Shown here piece after piece: positions 1 through 10,051 of a stretch of DNA of 34,442 nt. Numbering within the stretch: the first letter of the stretch is position 1; each line of letters opens with the position of its first letter. The stretch covers positions 1-34,442 of the forward strand of contig JAHDHB010000010.1 of the NCBI GenBank assembly GCA_020631545.1, read 5' to 3'. The notes beneath the pieces are model-generated. The model made no database searches. It saw nothing but the letters and a program-made list of their open reading frames with translations, and had not been told where the DNA came from. Source of the DNA: Saprospiraceae bacterium (GTDB lineage Bacteria; Bacteroidota; Bacteroidia; Chitinophagales; Saprospiraceae). Position numbers and translations under genes: made by a program.

Positions 1-283
1 ATAACGGAAAAATAACAAGCTTAAACTGTCTAGAACTTCTGAACAGAGCCACTAGCCTGCGCATTTTGTCAGCGTTGAACTCCTCCTTATCTGGGTTAAG
101 CTCTTGAAAAATAGCTTTCTTATCTTCCTCACTATCTGTGTATTTGCCTTTCCAACTCCTAATGCGTTGCCAATAGAGTAATAGTGAATAATTGCAGTTT
201 TTTAAAAACCCCTCAAATCTGGTATAACCTTTTTCAAAATTGCCAAGCATTTTTATTAAATCTACAATACTAGAAGCTCTCAT
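1..283 (-). CDS. Partial hypothetical protein; N-terminus in window, runs off the left edge
   Basis: Reverse strand is open from ATG at 283-281 to base 1 (MRASSIVDLIKMLGNFEKGYTRFEGFLKNCNYSLLLYWQRIRSWKGKYTDSEEDKKAIFQELNPDKEEFNADKMRRLVALFRSSRQFKLVIFPL...). Not in the ORF track because it is truncated. Confidence 0.6.
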   Translation of the reverse strand, partial: MRASSIVDLIKMLGNFEKGYTRFEGFLKNCNYSLLLYWQRIRSWKGKYTDSEEDKKAIFQELNPDKEEFNADKMRRLVALFRSSRQFKLVIFPL

Positions 284-487
284 TATAACCGTTTTTAATA
301 CAACAGAATAGCGTAAACCGTATAAGTCGTTAAATTAATGGATAATTTTTACAAATAAGGAAAATGTGCTTAAAAACTTGATGAGGCACAAGTACAATAT
401 GTTCACTTTAAAAAATAAAACACCTTGTATTTGTTACTATTGCGATAAAAGAATGTAATTTTGATTTTATTACCTTAACCAATCACT

Positions 488-1141
488 ATGACGGAAATTC
501 AACCTACGATTCTTTTTGAAGACGATTTCATTATCGCAATCAATAAACCTTCTGGAGTACTTGTACAAGCAGATAAGCAAGGGGAAAAAGGTCTTGCTCA
601 AACGCTAGGAAAAAACCTAGGCCTTATTCATCGGTTGGATCGTCCAGCAAGTGGTATTTTGTTGCTTGCAAAGAAAAAATGGGCTTTAGCTAACCTTAAC
701 GAACAGTTTAAGGAGCGGCAAGTCATCAAAAAATATTGGGCAGTGGTGCAGCATAAACCCGAAAAGGAAAGCGGTCGTCTGAAACACTTTTTGCGTAAAA
801 ATCAAGAAAAAAACCTGAGCTTTGCTTTTGATAAACCGCTGCATCATACACAAGAAGCTGTACTAGAATATCGGTTTCTCGAAAGCATTGAACGTTATCA
901 TTTGCTTGAAATTGATTTAAAAACAGGTCGGCACCATCAAATCCGCGCTCAACTTAAGGCCATCGGATCTCCTATAAAGGGTGATGTAAAATATGGTTTT
1001 CGTAGAGGAAATCGGGATCGTTCTATTCATTTACATGCTTGTTCTCTCCAGTTTTCCCATCCAGAATCTGGCGAATCCATGACCTTGAAAGCTCCTCCTC
1101 CTGAAGACATCGTTTGGAAGGCCTTTAAGGCCATTCAGTAA
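488..1141 (+). CDS. RluA-family pseudouridine synthase
   Basis: GLIHRLDRPASGILLLAK catalytic motif (HRLDxxxSG) and LKTGRHHQIRAQL motif. Confidence 0.93.
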   Translation: MTEIQPTILFEDDFIIAINKPSGVLVQADKQGEKGLAQTLGKNLGLIHRLDRPASGILLLAKKKWALANLNEQFKERQVIKKYWAVVQHKPEKESGRLKHFLRKNQEKNLSFAFDKPLHHTQEAVLEYRFLESIERYHLLEIDLKTGRHHQIRAQLKAIGSPIKGDVKYGFRRGNRDRSIHLHACSLQFSHPESGESMTLKAPPPEDIVWKAFKAIQ

Positions 1142-1246
1142 AAATAAAGGGTGTTTTCGGCTTGTTATTTGTAGAAAAGGCAAAGGATGCATAAAAAAGA
1201 AGGGGAAGACAATTTCCCACTTAGTTTATCGTTTTGGTTTGTAGTT

Positions 1247-1254
1247 TACCTTTG
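1247..1254 (+). promoter_or_regulatory. Putative Bacteroidota -7 element (TAnnTTTG)
   Basis: TACCTTTG located 17 nt upstream of the ATG at 1272; no clear -33 TTTG at ideal spacing. Confidence 0.45.
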
Positions 1255-1271
1255 CTTAAAAACACCTTAAC

Positions 1272-2180
1272 ATGAAAAATAGCCTGTTTTTACTAGTTCT
1301 TCTCCTTGCCTTTTCGGCTTGTGATAAGGAAAAAAATAATACCCCAGAAGGCCCTTTCCTAGAGTTTAAATTTAAGTTCGATGAGACGCAAGATCGGTTG
1401 AATAGTTTTGGGCTACCTTCCACAATTCCTAGTGGTCATGCAGCACAAACGCCATCATTTAATAGTATGAGTGCGCATTTTATAGAATTAGCGCCTTCTT
1501 TGCTTACGCCTTTGGCAGGTGGAGAAGAAGTTTATAAAGGAGAAGAAACCAATGCTGGGGGCGAAAATGCGATTAACTTTGATCGCGCACTAGTAGAAGA
1601 TGAAGATATTGTCTTTTATAGAATTCCTTTGAAGGATGTTACGCCTGACACTTATAATCATATCAGAGTTTCAGTAGCTTATCAAAATTATGATGTACGC
1701 TACAACATTAAGAATATTCCAGCAGTTGGAGATTTGAATGATCAAAACGGAACAATAGCTTCTTTCGTTGGTTTCAATACTTACATTACTTCATTGACTC
1801 CGAAAACAAGAACGAAAGTGGTCAATGACGATAAAAAACAAGGCTACTGGGCTTTTGAAACGGATCTTTCGGCTCCTTTTGAATCCTTTAATCAATTGGT
1901 AGACGGCGAAGCTCCTGAAGGTTCTACTACGGTTGTGAATCCTTTTAGTGATGAAATTCCTGATGGTTCTTGTGTCGTAGGAGGTAGTTTCAATCAACCC
2001 TTGGTAATAACAGGAGACGAAACGGAAAACATAACGGTAACGCTTTCTTTTTCAAGCAATCAGAGTTTTGAGTGGGTAGACACCAACAACAACGGAGAAT
2101 GGGATATGGATGCTTCTGGTGCTAGCCTTGAACCAGTTGTCGATATGGGACTAAGAGGATTAAAGGGTTTGGTAGAGTAA
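1272..2180 (+). CDS. Hypothetical lipoprotein
   Basis: Signal peptide with lipobox-like LLAFSAC; no catalytic motif recognised. Confidence 0.75.
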   Translation: MKNSLFLLVLLLAFSACDKEKNNTPEGPFLEFKFKFDETQDRLNSFGLPSTIPSGHAAQTPSFNSMSAHFIELAPSLLTPLAGGEEVYKGEETNAGGENAINFDRALVEDEDIVFYRIPLKDVTPDTYNHIRVSVAYQNYDVRYNIKNIPAVGDLNDQNGTIASFVGFNTYITSLTPKTRTKVVNDDKKQGYWAFETDLSAPFESFNQLVDGEAPEGSTTVVNPFSDEIPDGSCVVGGSFNQPLVITGDETENITVTLSFSSNQSFEWVDTNNNGEWDMDASGASLEPVVDMGLRGLKGLVE

Positions 2181-2204
2181 AAACGATTTTTTATAAACAT
2201 ATTG

Positions 2205-2240
2205 AAAAGCTCAAGCAAATGCATTTTGCTTGAGCTTTTT
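2205..2240 (+). terminator. Intrinsic terminator
   Basis: AAAGCTCAAGCAAA / TTTTGCTTGAGCTTTTTT hairpin with U-tract just after the 1272-2180 CDS. Confidence 0.85.
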
Positions 2241-2325
2241 TGATAGCAAGAATCAAAAGAGGAAGAGCATTACATTCTTCCTCCTAGTGGTACTTCTCAA
2301 AAACCATGGATGGTTTAGGCGAGGC

Positions 2326-2673
2326 TTAATTCAAGCAAAAATCCAGATTTGTCGTATCAAAGGGGATCTCAGACGTTATGCGGATTTGATATTTTCCTGC
2401 GGGCAAATTAGATGTAGGTAAGCTCACATAGCTCATGTCTTCTAAACTTAGGAGAGAAGACTCATAAACGGAACAGTTACTAGCATTAAAGATGAAAACC
2501 CTTGCTTGAATAGTACCCGTTATTGAAATAGCCATGTCAGCTTTCAATTGGATAATGTCAATTACAATACCGGAGCCTTCACAGTTTTCCTCTGCAAAGA
2601 CAGTAGTCGTAGAAAAAGAAGAAAGGAATAAACACAAAACAAACAAGTACGAAAAATTATTATTGTTTTTCAT
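2326..2673 (-). CDS. Small secreted protein, hypothetical
   Basis: 115-aa ORF with N-terminal signal peptide; C-terminal part (SNLPAGKYQIRITSE) has a beta-sandwich-like pattern typical of small Bacteroidota exported proteins. Confidence 0.65.
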   Translation of the reverse strand: MKNNNNFSYLFVLCLFLSSFSTTTVFAEENCEGSGIVIDIIQLKADMAISITGTIQARVFIFNASNCSVYESSLLSLEDMSYVSLPTSNLPAGKYQIRITSEIPFDTTNLDFCLN

Positions 2674-2899
2674 GATAATGGATTTGGTATGTACAACACA
2701 AAACCATTAACCGCAGTAATTGAGGTGTTTGAAAGTACTCAGTTTTTTACTGACCATAAGTTCTAGGATTATCCACCAAAAAGAAGGGGAATAACAACTA
2801 GGTGTTAGAAAAAAAGTCTTTTTTTTGTCAGAAAAAAGTGGCATCTTTGCAATACAATAGGATTAAGCCACCAATTACGTTGGTTTAAGATTTTATGTT

Positions 2900-2922
2900 G
2901 GCCTTACCTGGAACGTAAGGCC
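2900..2922 (+). terminator. Strong hairpin, terminator-like, possible end of a short RNA
   Basis: GGCCTTAC-CTGGAAC-GTAAGGCC followed by TTCTTTTG. Confidence 0.5.
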
Positions 2923-3613
2923 TTCTTTTGTTAGAAAATAGTGTTCGAAACATTGCGGTAGCTACACCGCACAGGGCTTTTGGATTTTAAAACTAGTCGA
3001 GTGTACCTAGGTATACCCAACAGGAAACTTCAAATAATTCATTGAAATGCGGTTTTATAAGATGGAAGCTCTATGCCTCATTAGCGAGAGCTTTTTATTT
3101 GGTTAAAGTATTTATGAAAGTCTGGGCAGTACACGATCCTTATTTTATTCTAAGCTCAACCTCTTTATTAAATGAATATACCTGAAAAAGAGGAATGGTT
3201 AGCATCAAAAGCAAGTTTTAATATAATTTTAAGAATTCAACCCGTTTTAAATACTATGCAAAGAACGGTTAATATCAGCAAACATTCCAGTAAAAAAAAT
3301 AGATTTTAACCTCCCTAGTATTTTGTACAACCTAATCCCTATTTCTAGCAATATCTTTTGGTAGATTGAATGACAAGTCTTTCTTTGTATACATTCTACA
3401 TTAGTACTAGAGGATATTATTTAGCATTTTTCACAATTCTGAAAAAAAAGATTGAAACTTTGTATAGCTATAGCCTTCTATATACAAGAGTCCTAAATAG
3501 ACGAGATTTATAAACGACGGAGAACTATTTTTTTGATCAAAACCGAAAAAATAAATCCCCAAAAACAACATGTTGCTGTTTATGAATAAGTTACATGCGA
3601 CTAAAACCAAAAA

Positions 3614-3643
3614 AAGGATGAAGAAAATTAATTCTTCACCCTT
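3614..3643 (-). terminator. Intrinsic terminator of the PNGase F-like gene
   Basis: AAGGATGAAGAA / TTCTTCACCCTT stem (11/12 pairs); on the minus strand it is followed by TTTTTTTGG. Confidence 0.8.
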
Positions 3644-3687
3644 TGGTCAACGTTTCTTCTCTAGAGAAAACGTCGAAAATTTTTACC

Positions 3688-5673
3688 CTACTGAATAACA
3701 ACTTTTTTAGACAGCAACTCTTCATCATAACGCAGTTGAACCAAGTAAACGCCTTTTGCTACGTCTTTCAAGATGATTTCCTTGTTATATCCATCTCCAA
3801 TAGTATTCAGACGCTCTTGATAAATAACTTTACCCAATAAATCTACTACAGTAAAATCTGCTTCTTGCTGTTGCAAACCATTTATCCTAAGGGTAAAGTG
3901 TCCATTATTTGGATTTGGGCTAATCGAAAGTTTATTATCTCTAGTAATATCAATGTCTTCCGTTGCTACAATCATACAATCTCCTCCTTGGGGTACAGCC
4001 TCTAAATCTCCTATCGTGAATTGGTAGTATACTTCAGAACCAAAATCTGTTTGGAAGGTCTTAATGGGTTGACCTGTAGCATATTTTAAACGAAGAGAGC
4101 CCACTCCTGCGCCTTGATTGTTCCACCAGTATAATCCTTGGCCTCCAGAATCCCAAAGGCGGAAGGTATAGCATCCTGGGTCAAGATTAAACGTGTCAGA
4201 GTATTGAGTGCTAGGGCTTAAAGAGCCTTCCGCTCTTTCCATTATTAAACTCCCCTCAGAATCCGTCAAGGTATAGCTATTCTCGTTGGCTTGGTTGTTC
4301 GTCAATAACTCCCAAACAATCGGTCCATTGTATTTTGGTGTAACTTCAAATGCAGAAGAAAGTGTATTGTTCCAAGCATAATCATCAGCACTACCATTTA
4401 CGGCTGAAATACTGACTTCAAAAACAGGATTTGTAGGATCTAAATCCGCCCAAGAGGGGGTCGGCAATTCGATTTCAGCTTCTTCGAAAGTAGGAAGAGT
4501 TCCGAACCAAGTATAGGCACAAGAAGCACCACCCTCTACACCATAAGTAAAAGTAATCGAGGTTGCAGTCGTTGCACCTGTATTTCGTACTTTGATTTTT
4601 GGATTGCCACAAATAGGATTGTGCCGGCTATAAGGATCTTGCATAGAAGGCGAAAGAATATCCACGAGTTCAACATCTCGATTGAAATTCATAGCACCAT
4701 AATGCACTAATTGTACATCATAAATATAATAGGGTGCTTGATCGCCGCTCCAAGTATAGTTTTGAATATTCAAATCTAATTGAGCATCCGTTCCCGGAGT
4801 CAAAAAAGGTGTTAATTCATGTTCATGCAAATTGGATTTATCACCAGGGCACCAATCTGCTCGATTGTAAATCCATGTTCCTCCTTGAGGATAGATTGGA
4901 TTCAAGCCACAATCACCTCTCCACATCAAAGCGCTACCCACCTCAAAACCATTGACTTTGAAAGCATAAGAACGTTCACAAAACTCTGCACAGCCTGTAT
5001 TGTTATCAAACCCATGACCTGTTATGCTAATTCGCACTTTTGTTTGTTCAGCATTAGCGGGAATACTGACGTCTTTGAAGGGGAAATTGCTAATATCAAA
5101 AGAAACAGGCGTATTGTAATTGTCTCTTCCTCTATAAAGATTATCAATAGCAATAATATCTCTAGGAGGAGTTCCTTCTATAAATTCAAATCGCAAGCTA
5201 ATGCTAAAGCCATCTGACCAACCATCATAAAAGGCACGAACTTGAACAGAATCCATCAGCCTTGGCGCAAAATCGGTTACATCAAAAGCATAGGTGTGCG
5301 ACCAACTGTTGTCAAATCCATTCGCCCCATCTGCCATATAGCCCCCGTAAGGCGTGATGACACGACCCAATTCAAGGTTTTGGGTACCATCAGAAGGATC
5401 GGGGACTAGGAAAACCTGTGTCGTGTAGTCCCAGTCACTACAACCATTGGAGGAACACCCTAAGGTATAAAACATCGTGATTTTACGGTACGATTTGCTA
5501 CCATCAGGAAAATAGCCCATTTGATTATAGTTTTCATTCCACACCATATCTACGGCATCATGAACGTAAATATTCGTAGTATCACCCTCTGCCGCTAGGC
5601 TAAATTGAGGTGATAACAAGCAGAGAATCAAAAAGACACATAGGGGCTTGAATACGTAGAAATAAAATTTCAT
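3688..5673 (-). CDS. Peptide-N-glycosidase F-like protein with T9SS type A sorting domain
   Basis: Signal peptide; SYRKITMFYTLGCSSNGCSDWDYTTQVFL and RVITPYGGYM resemble PNGase F-type N/C domains; C-terminal ISPNPNNGHFTLRI...KGVYLVQLRYDEELLSKKVVIQ sorting domain. Confidence 0.85.
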   Translation of the reverse strand: MKFYFYVFKPLCVFLILCLLSPQFSLAAEGDTTNIYVHDAVDMVWNENYNQMGYFPDGSKSYRKITMFYTLGCSSNGCSDWDYTTQVFLVPDPSDGTQNLELGRVITPYGGYMADGANGFDNSWSHTYAFDVTDFAPRLMDSVQVRAFYDGWSDGFSISLRFEFIEGTPPRDIIAIDNLYRGRDNYNTPVSFDISNFPFKDVSIPANAEQTKVRISITGHGFDNNTGCAEFCERSYAFKVNGFEVGSALMWRGDCGLNPIYPQGGTWIYNRADWCPGDKSNLHEHELTPFLTPGTDAQLDLNIQNYTWSGDQAPYYIYDVQLVHYGAMNFNRDVELVDILSPSMQDPYSRHNPICGNPKIKVRNTGATTATSITFTYGVEGGASCAYTWFGTLPTFEEAEIELPTPSWADLDPTNPVFEVSISAVNGSADDYAWNNTLSSAFEVTPKYNGPIVWELLTNNQANENSYTLTDSEGSLIMERAEGSLSPSTQYSDTFNLDPGCYTFRLWDSGGQGLYWWNNQGAGVGSLRLKYATGQPIKTFQTDFGSEVYYQFTIGDLEAVPQGGDCMIVATEDIDITRDNKLSISPNPNNGHFTLRINGLQQQEADFTVVDLLGKVIYQERLNTIGDGYNKEIILKDVAKGVYLVQLRYDEELLSKKVVIQ

Positions 5674-5970
5674 AAGTAGAGGAATTGGTATTTAATGAAT
5701 AGGATTAAATAAAGGTAAGAATTAATTATCTGATCAATCTCGCTTTAGCCCGAAAAAGTCTATATTCGCTTTATACAGCGAAGCTGTTAAATCACGAATT
5801 AGGCGCATCCCTCAAAATTAGTGGTGCTGCTCATAAGTAATGATGTCTACTGAAAAGTCAAAGGAATAAGCAACTTTAATTCAAGTCCAAAAATGTACCT
5901 TGTAAAATTTCATACATCATAAATGACTCGTAATTCGTCATTCGTCATTCATAATTAAACAACATGTAAA

Positions 5971-7530
5971 ATGGAAGCCAATATATTGACCCCCTCCTTT
6001 ATTCTAACGATGGTACTCGGCTATTTTGCCCTACTTATGGTTGTTTCCTATCTAACTGGAAAAGAAGCAGATAATGCCGATTTTTTCCTAGCCAATCGCC
6101 AATCTCCTTGGTATTTGGTTGCTTTTGGGATGATTGGGGCTTCTTTGTCTGGAGTAACGTTTATTTCTATCCCAGGTGTTGTTGGGGCGGGGAAGGCGAA
6201 TATGGATTTCTCGTACATGCAAATGGTCTTCGGCTATTTGGTGGGTTATTTGGTCATTGCCACGGTGTTGATGCCCATTTACTATAAGTTGAATTTGACG
6301 TCCATTTATGGTTATTTAGAAAAACGATTTGGCACGATGTCTTACAAAACGGGCGCGGGGTTCTTCTTGCTTTCGCGTACTATTGGAGCATCTTTTCGCT
6401 TGTACTTGGTCGCTATTGTCTTGCAAAAATTCGTTATGGATTCCTTTGGTGCTCCTTTTTGGGTGACGGTCTTGCTGACCATTTTCCTTATCTGGATTTA
6501 TACCTTCCGTGGAGGTATCAAGACGATAGTTTGGACGGATACCCTTCAGACCTTCTGTATGTTGGCCGCTGTGGGTTTGACGGTGGTGGCGATTGCTAGT
6601 AATTTAGGTGTTGGTATTACGGAAATTCCTAGCTTAGTAAGTGGTAGTGAGTATTCTCAAATGTTCTTCTTTGAAGGTGGATGGAATGATCCCAACAACT
6701 TCTTTAAGCAATTTATCAGTGGTGCCTTTATCGCTTTGGTAATGACGGGCTTAGACCAAGATATGATGCAAAAAAACTTGAGCTGTCGTACCTTAGGAGA
6801 TGCGCAGAAAAATATGTTTTGGTTCAGTATTATCCTAGTCTTTGCCAACTTACTTTTCCTTTCATTGGGCGCTCTATTATACATGTATGCGAATAAAAAT
6901 GGAATAGAAATTCCTGCTAAAACGGATCAATTGTTTCCAACCATTGCATTGCAATATCTATCTCCTGCCGTAGGCATTTTCTTTGTCTTAGGCTTGATAG
7001 CCGCAGCATATTCTAGTGCAGATTCAGCATTGACTTCTTTGACGACTTCGTTTTGTGTTGATTTTCTTGGCTTTGAAAAAGAGGAAAAGGATGTGGAAAC
7101 AGATGGAGGAGCGACCGTACTTGATAAACCTAAGAAAAAAGTGTTGATTCATACCAAAGATCGTAAGCAAACACGATTTTTAGTACACATCAGTTTCTCT
7201 GCTTTGCTATTCTTAGTCATTATGGCATTCTGGTTTGTGAATGATGATGCCGTCATTACGCAAGTTTTCCTTGCTGCGGGCTTTACTTATGGGCCTTTGC
7301 TTGGGTTGTTTGCCTTTGGAATATTGACCAAACGCAAAATAAAAGATCATTTAGTACTAGGAATCTGTCTAGCAGCCCCCATCCTCTCCTTTTTCTTAAA
7401 TAAATACTCGGATGTATTATTTAGTGGGCTAAAATTTGGTTTCCTTATTCTTTTGGTCAATGGATTCCTGACGTTCCTTGGATTATACTTGATTTCGGAT
7501 GAGGGTTTGGGAGAAGAGGAGCTTTCCTAG
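5971..7530 (+). CDS. Sodium:solute symporter family (SSS) transporter
   Basis: Polytopic protein; ADFFLANRQSPWYLVAFGMIGASLSGVTFISIPG and GLIAAAYSSADSALTSLTTSF motifs of the SSS family. Confidence 0.92.
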   Translation: MEANILTPSFILTMVLGYFALLMVVSYLTGKEADNADFFLANRQSPWYLVAFGMIGASLSGVTFISIPGVVGAGKANMDFSYMQMVFGYLVGYLVIATVLMPIYYKLNLTSIYGYLEKRFGTMSYKTGAGFFLLSRTIGASFRLYLVAIVLQKFVMDSFGAPFWVTVLLTIFLIWIYTFRGGIKTIVWTDTLQTFCMLAAVGLTVVAIASNLGVGITEIPSLVSGSEYSQMFFFEGGWNDPNNFFKQFISGAFIALVMTGLDQDMMQKNLSCRTLGDAQKNMFWFSIILVFANLLFLSLGALLYMYANKNGIEIPAKTDQLFPTIALQYLSPAVGIFFVLGLIAAAYSSADSALTSLTTSFCVDFLGFEKEEKDVETDGGATVLDKPKKKVLIHTKDRKQTRFLVHISFSALLFLVIMAFWFVNDDAVITQVFLAAGFTYGPLLGLFAFGILTKRKIKDHLVLGICLAAPILSFFLNKYSDVLFSGLKFGFLILLVNGFLTFLGLYLISDEGLGEEELS

Positions 7531-7549
7531 CGGTATTTGATAAAAAAAT

Positions 7550-7654
7550 ATGATGTAAGATGTATGAAACATTCATTGCGTAAGTTTTTATTTGCTAGCA
7601 AATAAGAACCATCATACTTCATAAATCTTACATCGTATTTTGAAGAGTGGCCTC
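7550..7654 (-). repeat. Copy A of a ~150-bp dispersed palindromic repeat (truncated at one end)
   Basis: Arms GATGTAAGATGTATGAA (7552-7568) and TTCATAAATCTTACATC (7618-7634) around the perfect palindrome TTATTTGCTAGCAAATAA (7588-7605); terminal GAGTGGCCTC shared in inverse orientation with copies B and C. Confidence 0.85.
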
Positions 7655-7667
7655 AAACTTATTACCC

Positions 7668-9818
7668 TTAGGCCGAACCCTTCCCTAGGGGATGGGGAAT
7701 TTCTACGGAAATAGAAGTTCCGCGCCCCAGCTCCGTATCAATATTTAATTTTCCTTTCAGATCGAACGCTCTGGACTCTACGTTTTTAAGTCCCATTCCC
7801 ACTCTTTTTCTTTTCTTATTCGGATCGAAGCCAACGCCATTATCTTCTACTTTAACGACGATGTCGGCAGTGCTTCTATTGATAAAAATACCAATTTTTG
7901 TGGCTTTTGCATGTTTGAGTGCGTTGCTAACAAGCTCTTGAACAATGCGATATATCTTTACTTCTAGGATGTGGTCTAAGCGTTCTTCTAAGCCTTTTGC
8001 TTTTACCTCAATATTCATTTGATTGGCATTTTGGATAGTTTCTGCCAACGCATCTAACTCTGCCTTCAAACCAAAATTGGTCAAAACACCGGATTGCATA
8101 TCGTAAGCAATTCGTCGAACCTCTTGACTTGCATTATCTAATAAATCATTCGCCATTTTCATTCGAGACTGTTGTTCCGTATTCAATTCTCCTTTTTTGG
8201 GCATAGCAGAATTAAAATACAAGCGAATGGTGGCCAACATACTCCCTAGTCGATCATGTAAATCTTGAGCAATTCGGCGCCGTTCATTGTCTTGACCTTC
8301 CAATTTGGCATAAGTAGAGGTAAGTTCTAACTCATTGAGGAGGTTATCCATTTTTTCCCTAGCAATTTCTTCCTTTTGAAGAGCAATTTTTTCCCCGTTT
8401 TCTGCTAGTAATCGTCGTTGTTGATTGCGATATGCAAGCAGCAGAGCAAAAATCAAGACAAATGCTAGTAAAGAAAGAGCGGCAAGACTTCGTGCTTTTA
8501 GTTTTTCCCGATTTGCAGCCGCTAGCTCCAACTGGCGATCTTTTTCTTTGATTTCCAACTTTTTGCGTTCATCCTCATAATTCAATTTCGTGTTCATTGC
8601 ATCCCTATAAGCCGTATGGAGACTATCGCGAAAATCATTGTGGCGAACATTCATTTTAAAGGCCATATTGTATTGCCCTAGCTTCCCATACGTTTCTGAA
8701 AGGGAAGAATAGACTTCACTTTTAAGCAGTAAATCAGGAACTTCTTCTAGCAGTACTTGACTGTTTTTTAGGTATTTAAGCGCTTTTTGGTGCTCATCCT
8801 TTTTTATGTAAATCAAACCAATATCGTGGTTGACTTCTGCCAATTCAGATTTACTTTGTAATTCTGTAAGTTTCTTTAAGCTCGTGAGGTAGTTTTCAAG
8901 CGCTTTTTCATATTGCTTTTGCTCTCGATAAATATCTCCACGTCCTCTAAGCACCAGCATTAAATCAGAAATTTCAAGCGCATTTCTATAATTATGCGCT
9001 TTTTCAAAATATTCTAGCGCTATTTCATGATCTGTTGCATACATTCCAAGATTGATATAACAACGACCCATTCCTTTTTGATCTTGGTATTCCTCAAATA
9101 TGGCTAAGCTTTTTTTCTGGTATTCATTCGCTTTCTCATTGTTTCCCAGTTTTCTGTAGAGGTTGGTCAAGTTTTGCATAGAGCGGGCTTTGCCTAGGCC
9201 GTCCTTAAATTTTTCTCGCACAAGAATACCCCTATCAATATGTCGAATCGCTTCTTCATAATCTCCTAGGTTTTTGTAAACAGCCCCTAAGTTATTCAAA
9301 AGAATAGCTTCCAACTTCACAGGAGGCGTTCCTTCAAGTGTACTTAGTCCTTGTTGATAATAATCTTTGGCTTTGTGAAAATCTCCTAGACGCTTTTGTA
9401 CAATACCCAAGTTATTGTAAGTACTTGCAACATCCCTAGGAGAAGACGCCCGTTTCCTGATTTCTAAAGCTTTAAGGTAATATTCTTCTGCTAGCGGATA
9501 GTCTCCCTTTTTTTGGGAAAGAAGACCAATCATATTTAGACTAGTAGCTTCTCCTTGTTTATAATTTAATTTTGCAGCAAGGACTTGTGCTTTTGTGGCA
9601 TAGACAGCAGCTTTATCACTATCAGTATCCCTTAATTCAAAGGCTAAGGCATTTAAGGTTTTTACCCTGCTTGTATCGTTCTTTTGAACATCTAGGAGGA
9701 GTGCCAAACTATCAGATATAGGACTATCTGCAAGGCAGGATACTGAAGAAAATGTAAAAAATAATATAACGGCAATTGTAAATTTCACGCTCCATTTTTT
9801 TGGGTGAATTAAGCTCAT
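7668..9818 (-). CDS. TPR-containing sensor histidine kinase (HisKA_3/HATPase_c, NarL-partner type)
   Basis: Signal/TPR repeats (YYLKALEIRKRASSPRDVASTYNNLG), TM LLAFVLIFALLLAY, ERRRIAQDLHDRLGSMLATIRLYF phosphoacceptor, and VEDNGVGFDPNKKRKRVGMGLKNVESR ATPase box. Confidence 0.93.
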   Translation of the reverse strand: MSLIHPKKWSVKFTIAVILFFTFSSVSCLADSPISDSLALLLDVQKNDTSRVKTLNALAFELRDTDSDKAAVYATKAQVLAAKLNYKQGEATSLNMIGLLSQKKGDYPLAEEYYLKALEIRKRASSPRDVASTYNNLGIVQKRLGDFHKAKDYYQQGLSTLEGTPPVKLEAILLNNLGAVYKNLGDYEEAIRHIDRGILVREKFKDGLGKARSMQNLTNLYRKLGNNEKANEYQKKSLAIFEEYQDQKGMGRCYINLGMYATDHEIALEYFEKAHNYRNALEISDLMLVLRGRGDIYREQKQYEKALENYLTSLKKLTELQSKSELAEVNHDIGLIYIKKDEHQKALKYLKNSQVLLEEVPDLLLKSEVYSSLSETYGKLGQYNMAFKMNVRHNDFRDSLHTAYRDAMNTKLNYEDERKKLEIKEKDRQLELAAANREKLKARSLAALSLLAFVLIFALLLAYRNQQRRLLAENGEKIALQKEEIAREKMDNLLNELELTSTYAKLEGQDNERRRIAQDLHDRLGSMLATIRLYFNSAMPKKGELNTEQQSRMKMANDLLDNASQEVRRIAYDMQSGVLTNFGLKAELDALAETIQNANQMNIEVKAKGLEERLDHILEVKIYRIVQELVSNALKHAKATKIGIFINRSTADIVVKVEDNGVGFDPNKKRKRVGMGLKNVESRAFDLKGKLNIDTELGRGTSISVEIPHPLGKGSA

Positions 9819-10051
9819 AGTACCGAATATTAGCTTCTGGAAAACGGAATAGAACTAAAAAAAGCTAGTAAAAGTTACATCGAATATCTCTATTCGCCAA
9901 ATAATTGAGTGAATAAGTGTGGTAAAACGTTCATTATTTGGAAATAAGTGTGCTTTTTAGGCTATAGGGAGAAGGGTTTGGTACTTAAGGCTGACTTAAA
10001 AATACGAATAATATGGAGAAGAAGTGATTTGTGGCTAATTCTAAAAAAAAC

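Noticed and set aside
1791-1997. Minus-strand 68-aa ORF in the track
   Set aside because: Antisense to a convincing lipoprotein CDS; basic, low-complexity translation with no domain.
2230-2421. Plus-strand 63-aa ORF
   Set aside because: Starts in the terminator hairpin and runs antisense into the 2326-2673 CDS.
2940-2990. Possible tRNA T-arm (GTTCGAAAC)
   Set aside because: No matching acceptor, D or anticodon arms could be drawn around it.
3308-3325. CTAGTATTTTGTA shared with 26932-26945
   Set aside because: Only 13 nt in AT-rich DNA with unrelated flanks; compatible with chance.
4734-5217. Two plus-strand ORFs (73 and 132 aa)
   Set aside because: Antisense shadows of the PNGase F-like gene.
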